A DNA stretch of 5,127 nucleotides. It comes from Bacteroidota bacterium. Its GTDB lineage: Bacteria > Bacteroidota > Bacteroidia > Bacteroidales > B18-G4. Below are positions 1-5,113 of this stretch, piece by piece. The notes beneath the pieces were generated by a model. It saw nothing but the letters and a program-made list of their open reading frames with translations, did no database searches and was not told the DNA's origin. The stretch's first letter is position 1, and every line of letters begins with the position of its first letter. Both the position numbers and the translations under genes were made by a program. The stretch lies in assembly GCA_003648575.1 (NCBI GenBank), contig QMPN01000226.1, positions 1 to 5,127 of the forward strand, in the 5' to 3' direction.

Positions 1-257
1 ATTGCTGAGGCAATGTCCTTGTAGATAGCTGAGACGAACACGATGTCGCCTTCCTCAGCTGTATAGGAGTAGCTCCATCGGTCTTCGGCGCTTGCGGCCT
101 CTATCTTTTCACTGATGAGAGTACCATCCGCTATGCGGTAGTTTACATCAAAGCCGGAGATCGATTTTGTGATGATATAAGAAACCTGCTTTTCCTTTGT
201 CTTTTCGCATGAGAAGAGGATAATTACCAGGGGGATTATGTATAAGATCTTCTTCAT
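1..257 (-). CDS. Small lipoprotein, MmpS-like, 3' end beyond the window
   Basis: This is the first 85 codons of a minus-strand gene that runs off the left edge. The start is ATG at 257. A type II (lipoprotein) signal peptide is visible: Lys-Lys at residues 2-3, a hydrophobic core, then the lipobox Leu-Phe-Ser-Cys with Cys17 as the lipidated residue, so the protein should be anchored in the inner or outer membrane facing the periplasm or the surface. The mature part contains DVNYRIADGT (about 37-46) and WSYSYTAEEGDIVFVSA (about 61-77). I recognise this pattern from short Bacteroidota lipoproteins annotated as MmpS-family transport accessory proteins (beta-sandwich, typically 110-150 residues). 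The family call is from memory and moderate. Only 4 bases separate it from the stop of the TonB receptor gene, so the two are probably co-transcribed. Apart from the lipobox Cys, no His, Met or Cys-rich metal motif is seen in the visible part. Confidence 0.8.
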   Translation of the reverse strand, partial: MKKILYIIPLVIILFSCEKTKEKQVSYIITKSISGFDVNYRIADGTLISEKIEAASAEDRWSYSYTAEEGDIVFVSAIYKDIASA

Positions 258-261
258 CTTT

Positions 262-2373
262 CTAAATATTAAAATAAATACTCATGTAAAACACCCTGCC
301 GGGTTCATACAAATTTCCTTTTCCGCCAATGATCCTCCTGTTGAGGTGTTCATAGTATGCTTTATCCAGGATATTGGAAACGCCGCCTGTAACTTTCAGG
401 TATGTATTGAACTTATAGGCAAAATTGAAGTTCAGCAGGACAAAGCCGGGCGATTCCTCTTCCATATAGGCAGCGGAGATATCATTTTGTGCTGCCACCA
501 TCCTTACATTGACATTCGGAACCAGGCGGCCGTCAAAGAACTTATAAAACACATCCACAGCACCTTCCAGTGGAGGGATCTCAGGCAAAGGATCGTTCTT
601 AACAGTTTCCTTTCCTGTCACCTCTCCATTCTCAATAATGTACTTTGTAGCTTCCGGGTTGACGCCCCATGTACAGGCAGCCCTCGCCCTGACACCCCAT
701 TTTTTTGATACAGGCGACTGATAAGTAAGCTCAAAGCCACGAAGGAATACATAATCTTCATTGTAGAATTGTTTCACCCCATAAACCCCTGTTGTTTGTG
801 GCTTTGCCACCGACTCGGGCAGTAGTTCGGCAGTGATATAATCAGTCACATAAGAGAAAAAGATGCCTCCTTCTATCGTACTGGCACCAGGGAAAGCCAG
901 CTTTGCCGACAGATCAACTTCGTTGTTGGCTTCCGGCTTCAACTGTGGGTTGCCGAGGTAGTCATAGTTATCGTAACCAATGGGGAGGAACATGATGTAG
1001 CGCTCGTTCATATCCGGGCTGCGGACACCGCGCCCCAGAGACAGATTAAGTGAAAACTTTTCACTGATGTAGTATTGGCCACCTACACTGGCGCTGATGT
1101 TAGTATAATCTGATTTAACCTCTGTATCCTCATACACCACGTTGCCCATTTTTACCAATTTCATCTCCCCTGAATTAGCCCTGTTATAGTCGATGCGGGC
1201 AGCGGCATCCATTACGAATTCCCCAAATGTCCTTCGATATAAGATAAACAATCCATTATTTTGTATCTGGGCATCATTCCAGAGCTTTTCCCTCATCACC
1301 GGCATTGTCGGCTCTAATATTTTGGTCTTTACACGATCGCCATCCTTTAGGATATGCTCATAATCTGTTCCAAAGACGAAAATATTTTCTCCGAAGCTGA
1401 AGCTGCCTTCCACGCGAAAACCGTAATTGCGGGCCTGTATATCAGAAACAGCAACTACGGTATCGGAGAACGGGCGCTGCTTATTATCCATCAGGTGGCT
1501 GACATCAGAAATATATACCTTGGCATTGAACTCATCAAAATTATTGCCGATACTTATCGCTTTATAGTCCAGGGACATAAGCCTTGTATCATCCTTGCGC
1601 TCGTCCATAGGCAAAGCCGGGAACATCACATCTCTCCCATATGACTGATCGAAAGAAATCATCACGTAATTATTCTTGAATGGGCTGACACCTAATTGTG
1701 CTGTGTAATTATACTTTTCAAATTCTGACCTGACCTCATTCCCATTGCCATCTTCATAATTTCCATATTTCTTTATGTTTCCCGACAGGGAGAAGTAAAC
1801 CTTATCATTTCCGCCATCTATCGACAAGCGGTTCTTGAAGCCGTTCCAGTTGCTCTCATAGCCCATCATCGCCCCCACATTGATTTTAAACTCCCTTTGA
1901 GGCAGGGGCCGAATGGTTTTCATATTTACCACCCCACCAAAGTTTGGCCCGTAGCGCAGTGCAAATGGCCCTTTTATCACTTCCAGTGCCCGAATATCAT
2001 CGATATCGATATGGGCTACCGCAGCATCCATACGGTTGGGGCATCCCCCCTCTATCTTTTGTCCGCCATTCAGCTGCACATTCAACTGGCTGTACTTAAA
2101 GCCCCTTATTACAGGATCCAGGGCGGTGCCGCCTTTGCGGATACCATTCACATTGGGAATGCTCCTCATCAGTCCTCCAATATCATGTGCAGGAAGGACA
2201 TCGATCTCCAGGCGATCAAGGCTGATCACAGGATAAGCCTGAGGAGGCCTCTGTGTATCGATGATCTCGAATGTCTCCAGCCTAACCAGTGTATCAGGTT
2301 CCTCCTGCTGAGCCTGAACATGCCTTGCGACGAGCAGTATGAATAAAAGTCCCAAATAAACCGGTGTTTTCAT
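262..2373 (-). CDS. TonB-dependent outer-membrane receptor, OprC/NosA-type (copper)
   Basis: A 703-residue TonB-dependent transporter, complete. It should move a metal ligand across the outer membrane using TonB-ExbB-ExbD energy. The order is signal peptide 1-21 (ends HVQA, then QQEE), a possible TonB box near 29-36 (LVRLETFE), a plug domain to about 155 with VIKGPFALRYGPNFGG (132-147), then a 22-stranded-type barrel. The barrel contains RSPDMNERY (451-459), GNPQLKPE (474-481) and a C-terminal strand FYMSIYFNI. CPNRM at 111-115 gives CxxxM and HLM at 293-295 gives HxM. In Pseudomonas OprC the copper ligands are Cys143/Met147 and His323/Met325. The spacing between the two Cys-to-His positions is nearly the same (182 here, 180 there). 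The only other Cys is C567. Upstream in-frame ATGs at 2430 and 2391 were rejected because 2373 gives a clean signal peptide and the candidate promoter box at 2394-2401 would place transcription initiation after 2391. Metal specificity is inferred. Confidence 0.9.
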   Translation of the reverse strand: MKTPVYLGLLFILLVARHVQAQQEEPDTLVRLETFEIIDTQRPPQAYPVISLDRLEIDVLPAHDIGGLMRSIPNVNGIRKGGTALDPVIRGFKYSQLNVQLNGGQKIEGGCPNRMDAAVAHIDIDDIRALEVIKGPFALRYGPNFGGVVNMKTIRPLPQREFKINVGAMMGYESNWNGFKNRLSIDGGNDKVYFSLSGNIKKYGNYEDGNGNEVRSEFEKYNYTAQLGVSPFKNNYVMISFDQSYGRDVMFPALPMDERKDDTRLMSLDYKAISIGNNFDEFNAKVYISDVSHLMDNKQRPFSDTVVAVSDIQARNYGFRVEGSFSFGENIFVFGTDYEHILKDGDRVKTKILEPTMPVMREKLWNDAQIQNNGLFILYRRTFGEFVMDAAARIDYNRANSGEMKLVKMGNVVYEDTEVKSDYTNISASVGGQYYISEKFSLNLSLGRGVRSPDMNERYIMFLPIGYDNYDYLGNPQLKPEANNEVDLSAKLAFPGASTIEGGIFFSYVTDYITAELLPESVAKPQTTGVYGVKQFYNEDYVFLRGFELTYQSPVSKKWGVRARAACTWGVNPEATKYIIENGEVTGKETVKNDPLPEIPPLEGAVDVFYKFFDGRLVPNVNVRMVAAQNDISAAYMEEESPGFVLLNFNFAYKFNTYLKVTGGVSNILDKAYYEHLNRRIIGGKGNLYEPGRVFYMSIYFNI

Positions 2374-2393
2374 AGCATTGTTATTCGTCATAG

Positions 2394-2401
2394 CAAAGGT
2401 A
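2394..2401 (-). promoter_or_regulatory. Bacteroidota -7 promoter box for the receptor operon
   Basis: The minus strand reads TACCTTTG followed by C, an exact match to the TAnnTTTG -7 consensus. If the last G sits at -7, transcription starts near 2387, leaving a leader of about 14 bases before ATG at 2373 and excluding the earlier ATG at 2391. A TTG that might serve as the -33 element (plus-strand CAA at 2428-2430) is 26 bases away, farther than usual, so only the -7 part is well supported. Confidence 0.5.
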
Positions 2402-2444
2402 AGAATTTTAAGATATTTAAAATAAATCAATGTGTTATTTAGAG

Positions 2445-2452
2445 CAAATTTA
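2445..2452 (-). promoter_or_regulatory. Alternative -7-like box upstream of receptor
   Basis: The minus strand reads TAAATTTG, also fitting TAnnTTTG. It would give transcription from about 2438 and a leader of about 65 bases. The surroundings are A/T-rich, so a chance match is likely; no TTTG is seen at the expected -33 distance. Confidence 0.18.
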
Positions 2453-2464
2453 TAATAGGGCTCA

Positions 2465-2485
2465 GATTATGGATTATAGATTGTA
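2465..2485. repeat. Three copies of a GATTRTR heptamer
   Basis: Three consecutive 7-base units, GATTATG, GATTATA and GATTGTA, occupy 2465-2485. They differ in sequence from the AACCAGY array that begins a few bases later but share its period. A similar A/T-rich heptamer type returns at 3834-3847 (ATGATTA, GTGATTA). Confidence 0.65.
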
Positions 2486-2489
2486 AGCA

Positions 2490-2671
2490 ATACAGCCACC
2501 AGCAACCAGTAACCAGTAACCAGTAACCAGTAACCAGTAACCAGTAACCAGTAACCAGCAACCAGTAACCAGCAACCAGCAACCAGCAACCAGCAACCAG
2601 CAACCAGCAACCAGCAACCAGCAACCAGCAACCAGCAACCAGCAACCAGCAACCAGTAACCAGTAACTAAC
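2490..2671. repeat. AACCAGY heptamer tandem array, 23 exact units
   Basis: From 2504 to 2664 there are 23 uninterrupted 7-base units of AACCAGT or AACCAGC with no other change. The last base alternates in blocks: seven T units (2504-2552), one C, one T, twelve C units (2567-2650), then two T units. Degenerate units flank it: ATACAGC (2490), CACCAGC (2497) and AACTAAC (2665). Homogeneous blocks of one variant are what slipped-strand duplication would produce. The array ends 18 bases before the -7 box of the smr gene. Three units make 21 bases, so both strands read as 7-residue peptide repeats in every frame, which explains the spurious reading frames here. Confidence 0.97.
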
Positions 2672-2682
2672 ACCAAATGAAT

Positions 2683-2690
2683 TATCTTTG
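2683..2690 (+). promoter_or_regulatory. Bacteroidota -7 promoter box for the DUF2027-Smr gene
   Basis: TATCTTTG followed by CA matches TAnnTTTG exactly. With the last G at -7, transcription starts near 2697, downstream of the in-frame ATG at 2677 and about 7 bases before ATG at 2704. This argues that 2704 is the true start and that the mRNA is almost leaderless. No TTTG -33 element is visible at the usual distance; that position falls at the edge of the heptamer array. Confidence 0.55.
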
Positions 2691-2703
2691 CAAAAAGTGT
2701 AAT

Positions 2704-3765
2704 ATGAGATTCAAAGTTGGTGACAAGGTAAAATTTCTGAATGAGACGGGCGGCGGTATCGTCAGCAAGGTAGTAAGCAGCAGCCTCGTATATGTTGCAA
2801 CAGAGGATGGCTTCGAACTTCCGACAGCAACGGGCGACATTATAAAGATCGATCCGGAAAGCAAGGCAGAGAGGATGTTTTCAGAAGATTTCGATGTAGA
2901 TATAAGCAAAATTACTGAATCCCATGCAGCGGCTCCTTCATCTCTTCCGGCAGGCAAGATCAAGGCAGGTGCTATAGAAACACCCGGCTATTACCTGGCA
3001 TTTATCCCGGCCGACCAGCAATGGTTCATCACAGGCGATATAGAGGTTCGCATCATCAATCACTCAAAGAGCGACATCCTTTATAACGTCCTTTTGGAGG
3101 ATGAGGATCAGGATTACTTTGGCTTCGATTACGGCTCGGCGCAAGCCGGATCATCTGTTATAATAGATAATATCGACCGTGAAGCGCTGGCGGGCTGGAC
3201 TGACGGGATCGTACAGATACTGGTACATTCAGAGGGTGAAGCATTTCTTCCGCTCCACTGCAACTTCCATATCAAAGCCGGGAAGTTCAGCAGTGAAGGC
3301 AGCTACCAGGATTCCGGATTACTAAGAGAAAAAGCCATCATTTACAAGCTGGCTGATCTCAAGGCAAACAAGCTAATACCGGGAAAACGGCATGCTGTGA
3401 AAGTGGAAGAAGAGCCTGTTGAAGTAAAGGCCCGTGAACATAAGAAAGAAAGCCTGATAGGAAGGCATGCAGTGGGGCCCCATGCCGCGGTTGTTGACCT
3501 GCACATCGGCGAGATAGTTGATAATATCGCCGGTCTCAGCAGCCACGATATGTTTCTGCTGCAGATCAATTTCTTCAAAAAAACCCTCGACAGTGCTCTT
3601 GCCAACAACTTCCGCAAGGTAACCTACATCCATGGCGTCGGCAATGGTGTTCTGAAGAATGCCATCATTGAAAAACTCAGGGAGTACGAAGGACTTGAAA
3701 ATAAAAGCGCCAGCCTGGCGGAATATGGGCAGGGAGCGATTGATGTGTTGTTGTATTATAAGTAG
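2704..3765 (+). CDS. DUF2027 and Smr domain protein
   Basis: A 353-residue soluble protein with no signal peptide or membrane segment. The N-terminus (about 1-50, FKVGDKVKFLNETGGGIVSKV then VATEDGFELP) looks like a small KOW/SH3-type barrel. Residues about 90-195 form a beta-rich region typical of DUF2027, with the motif GYYLAF (95-100). A charged linker (about 205-260) leads to a C-terminal Smr domain with VDLHIGE (264-270) and HGVGNGVL (310-317), the latter being the classical HGxGxGxL signature. Smr domains of MutS2 and SmrB act on nucleic acids, including mRNA at stalled ribosomes; the role of this Bacteroidota family is not known to me. The first motif is DLHI rather than the canonical DLHG. 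Starting at ATG 2677 would add nine residues with a CKKC that is just translated promoter sequence, so 2704 is preferred. It is divergent from the receptor gene. Confidence 0.88.
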   Translation: MRFKVGDKVKFLNETGGGIVSKVVSSSLVYVATEDGFELPTATGDIIKIDPESKAERMFSEDFDVDISKITESHAAAPSSLPAGKIKAGAIETPGYYLAFIPADQQWFITGDIEVRIINHSKSDILYNVLLEDEDQDYFGFDYGSAQAGSSVIIDNIDREALAGWTDGIVQILVHSEGEAFLPLHCNFHIKAGKFSSEGSYQDSGLLREKAIIYKLADLKANKLIPGKRHAVKVEEEPVEVKAREHKKESLIGRHAVGPHAAVVDLHIGEIVDNIAGLSSHDMFLLQINFFKKTLDSALANNFRKVTYIHGVGNGVLKNAIIEKLREYEGLENKSASLAEYGQGAIDVLLYYK

Positions 3766-3820
3766 GGTGCAGGGGACAGGGGACAGGGGATGGGGGACAG
3801 GGTGCAAGGTGCAGGGTGAG
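3765..3820 (+). repeat. G-rich GGGGACA-type heptamer array
   Basis: Eight consecutive 7-base units begin on the last base of the smr stop codon. Unit starts are 3765 (GGGTGCA), 3772 and 3779 (GGGGACA), 3786 (GGGGATG), 3793 (GGGGACA), 3800 (GGGTGCA), 3807 (AGGTGCA) and 3814 (GGGTGAG). The period is strict while the unit drifts. The sequence is unrelated to the AACCAGY array on the other side of the gene. Confidence 0.85.
3772..3802 (+). other. Putative G-quadruplex motif after smr stop
   Basis: The plus strand has five G-runs: 3772-3775, 3779-3782, 3786-3789, 3792-3796 and 3800-3802. They are separated by loops of 3, 3, 2 and 3 bases. This far exceeds the usual G3N1-7 rule for a four-tetrad G-quadruplex. 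Being on the coding strand, it could form in the 3' UTR of the smr mRNA as well as in DNA. Whether it forms in the cell is inference. Confidence 0.7.
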
Positions 3821-3966
3821 TGATGAGATCCAAATGATTAGTGATTAATATTGAATGTTAATTGAGAGCAATGAGTTTAGATTTACGAGTTAATTAAGGA
3901 GGCTGCTAAGACTCAGACCTAAATCCAAAATCCTTAATTCATAATTACCCAACGCCTAAAGCCCAA
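3821..3966. repeat. Degenerate A/T-rich heptamer-periodic tract
   Basis: The 7-base phasing continues past the G-rich array with decayed units. Examples in one phase are ATGATTA (3834), GTGATTA (3841), ATATTGA (3848) and ATGTTAA (3855), then TTGAGAG (3862), TTTAGAT (3876) and TTACGAG (3883). A second family follows: CCTAAAT (3918), CCAAAAT (3925), CCTTAAT (3932) and TCATAAT (3939), then CGCCTAA (3953) and AGCCCAA (3960). Neighbouring units resemble each other more than distant ones do, as expected for old tandem duplications. The periodicity is seen by eye and the middle (about 3897-3910) is unclear. Confidence 0.55.
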
Positions 3967-3968
3967 TA

Positions 3969-3995
3969 GCCTGTCCTGAGCGAAGTCGAAGGGCC
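3969..3995. repeat. Short dispersed-repeat-like element with CCTGAGCGAAGTCGAAGG core
   Basis: The core at 3975-3992 is partly self-complementary: outer CCT pairs with AGG and inner CGA with TCG. I recognise this core, and variants of it, as a short sequence that recurs in intergenic DNA of many Bacteroidota and some other phyla. That recognition is from memory and no second copy exists in this window. Confidence 0.4.
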
Positions 3996-4011
3996 TTGCC
4001 CCATTTTTTTT
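3991..4011 (+). terminator. Weak terminator-like stem plus T8 run
   Basis: GGGC (3991-3994), loop CTT, GCCC (3998-4001), then CA and eight T bases (4004-4011). The four-pair G/C stem is short for an intrinsic terminator, but the T-run is good. It is the only such candidate after the smr gene. Its last T is also the first base of the next -7 box, so the T-run might belong to the promoter instead. Confidence 0.3.
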
Positions 4012-4018
4012 ATCTTTG
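4011..4018 (+). promoter_or_regulatory. Bacteroidota -7 promoter box for the DUF3078 gene
   Basis: TATCTTTG followed by CA is identical to the box before the smr gene. It predicts transcription from about 4025 and a leader of about 53 bases, rich in A and without a Shine-Dalgarno sequence, as is usual in this phylum. No -33 TTTG is seen at the standard distance; the T8 run lies directly upstream. Confidence 0.6.
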
Positions 4019-4077
4019 CAAACAGCACTTTTATCATCACAAAAACATCAACTTATTAAACCAATAAAATCAAAAAC

Positions 4078-5019
4078 ATGAAGAAACTATTTACTATTGC
4101 AGTTGTGCTATTATTTGCGACAAGCATTTTTGTAAATGCCCAGGAAGAGACTGAAGTACCTGAGGTACCTGAAAAACCATGGAAGATCGGCGGAGATGCA
4201 TCCCTTACTGTCGGGCAAACAGCCTTTGTAAACTGGTCAGCAGGTGGGGTGAGTTCATTCTCCCTGAATGGGTTATTGAACTTTCATGCCAATTACCAGG
4301 AAAACAAACTCCTCTGGACCAACAACCTGATAATGGCCTATGGGATGTATAAAGAGAAGGACGATGAGCGGTCTAAGAACGATGATAAGATCGACTTTAC
4401 ATCGAATTTCGGTTACGAAATGACCAAAAACTGGTACTATTCAATAACGGCCGGATTTAAGTCGCAGTTTGATAAAGGATTTCCCGAAAACCAGGACACC
4501 TTATATAACTCCAACTGGTTAGCTCCTGCATATTTCACGCTTGGACTTGGCCTTACATACAAACCCAATGACAATATTCAGCTGATCCTTGCTCCCGCCA
4601 CCTACAGGCTCACGATCGTGAACAACCAGCGGCTGGCTGATGCAGGGGAATATGGATTAGACGGTGCAGAGTATATCAACGATACAGTACTTACAAAGCA
4701 TGGCAGTAAATTCAGGCATGAATTCGGTTTCAACCTCAAGTTCATGTATTCAGTGACCATCGTGAAGAATGTAGATTTCCAGACCAACCTTGAGCTATTC
4801 TCCAACTACCTTGAGAATCCGCAGAATATTGATGTATACTGGGACAACTACTTCACTTTCACCATTAATAGCTGGCTTGCAGCAACCCTTACCACCAGCC
4901 TGATCTACGATGATGATATCAACATCACCGACAAAGACGGCAACAGCGGCCCAAAGACTCAGTTCAAGCAAACTTTCGGACTCGGACTGGCATATAAGCT
5001 GGGGCATCAGAACGAATAG
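4078..5019 (+). CDS. DUF3078 outer-membrane beta-barrel protein
   Basis: A complete 313-residue protein. A Sec signal peptide (1-21, MKKLFTIAVV onward, ending VNA before QEET) exports it. The mature chain opens with an acidic Pro/Glu segment (22-34). Then come family hallmarks I recognise from DUF3078 proteins of Bacteroidota: WKIGGDASLTVGQ (35-47), FVNWSAGG (50-57), NWYYSITAGFKSQF (118-131), LAPAYFTLGLGLTYKP (148-163), LAPATYRLT (171-179), KNVDFQTNLELFSNYLENP (230-248) and LIYDDDI (275-281). Alternating hydrophobic strands fit an outer-membrane beta-barrel. Its substrate is not known. ATG at 4078 is the only start that gives a signal peptide. It has its own promoter box and appears monocistronic in this window. 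Confidence 0.9.
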   Translation: MKKLFTIAVVLLFATSIFVNAQEETEVPEVPEKPWKIGGDASLTVGQTAFVNWSAGGVSSFSLNGLLNFHANYQENKLLWTNNLIMAYGMYKEKDDERSKNDDKIDFTSNFGYEMTKNWYYSITAGFKSQFDKGFPENQDTLYNSNWLAPAYFTLGLGLTYKPNDNIQLILAPATYRLTIVNNQRLADAGEYGLDGAEYINDTVLTKHGSKFRHEFGFNLKFMYSVTIVKNVDFQTNLELFSNYLENPQNIDVYWDNYFTFTINSWLAATLTTSLIYDDDINITDKDGNSGPKTQFKQTFGLGLAYKLGHQNE

Positions 5020-5020
5020 A

Positions 5021-5062
5021 ATACAGAATATACAATATACAGTATACAATATACAGTATTCA
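5021..5062. repeat. RTATACA heptamer array behind the DUF3078 stop
   Basis: Six 7-base units begin two bases after the stop codon: ATACAGA, ATATACA, ATATACA, GTATACA, ATATACA and GTATTCA. The array is A/T-rich and contains the palindrome GTATAC (5042-5047). No intrinsic terminator is visible between it and the right edge. Confidence 0.85.
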
Positions 5063-5071
5063 AATTGGAGC

Positions 5072-5100
5072 TAATTGCGTTCATACTGCGCAAAGCAATC
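5072..5100. repeat. Imperfect palindromic element, ATTGCG and CGCAA arms
   Basis: TTGCG (5075-5079) faces CGCAA (5089-5093) across a 9-base loop, and GCAAT (5095-5099) can alternatively pair with ATTGC (5074-5078). On the minus strand it reads GATTGC then CGCAAT at the far end, which recalls GATTGCTTCG-type intergenic repeats known from many genomes. The resemblance is loose, and the short stem could be chance. Confidence 0.22.
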
Positions 5101-5113
5101 AGTGTGGCTTTTC

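Larger units (their letters stand above)
2374..2703. other. Divergent intergenic region between receptor and smr genes
   Basis: This 330-base gap separates two divergent genes. It holds a promoter-like box close to each start, a short A/T-rich stretch (2402-2460) on the receptor side, and heptamer repeats from 2465 to about 2671 that fill most of the rest. Two short minus-strand reading frames crossing the array encode only a Leu/Val/Gly/Trp repeat that mirrors the heptamer, and are not genes. No RNA gene or hairpin terminator is seen. Confidence 0.85.
3766..4077. other. Intergenic region between smr and DUF3078 genes
   Basis: A 312-base gap without a credible gene. From left to right it holds a G-rich heptamer array, a long degenerate A/T-rich heptamer tract, a short dispersed-repeat-like element, a T-run preceded by a weak stem, a -7 promoter box and a 5' leader of about 53 bases that is A-rich and lacks a Shine-Dalgarno sequence. 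A minus-strand frame entering from the smr gene is a shadow. Confidence 0.85.

Noticed and set aside
238..708. Plus-strand reading frame of 156 codons, and others at 1354-1644, 1897-2346 and 2036-2236.
   Set aside because: All lie opposite the receptor gene or its downstream lipoprotein, and show no recognisable domain or leader; they are shadows.
2490..2671. Possible CRISPR array.
   Set aside because: Units are 7 bases and directly abutting, with no spacers and no cas genes.
2439..2676. Two overlapping minus-strand reading frames encoding Trp/Leu/Val/Gly-rich 7-residue peptide repeats.
   Set aside because: They exist only because 21 bases (three heptamers) lack stop codons in these frames; the same peptide motif appears in both frames, which marks DNA-level repetition, not protein selection.
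2677..2703. Longer N-terminus of the Smr protein with a CxxC, possible zinc knuckle.
   Set aside because: The codons coincide with the TATCTTTGCA promoter box, and DUF2027 proteins as I recall them begin at the MRFKVGDKV-type sequence.
3473..3482. Perfect palindrome TGGGGCCCCA inside the smr gene.
   Set aside because: It encodes the linker just before the Smr domain; a 10-base palindrome in coding DNA is not enough to claim a site.
3373..3807. Minus-strand reading frames opposite the smr gene (also 2682-2963 and 3342-3617).
   Set aside because: The plus-strand frame carries Smr signatures; the opposing frames have low-complexity composition and one begins in the G-rich repeat.
4602..5049. 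Minus-strand reading frames opposite the end of the DUF3078 gene.
   Set aside because: They overlap conserved DUF3078 motifs in the plus frame, and one starts within the RTATACA array.
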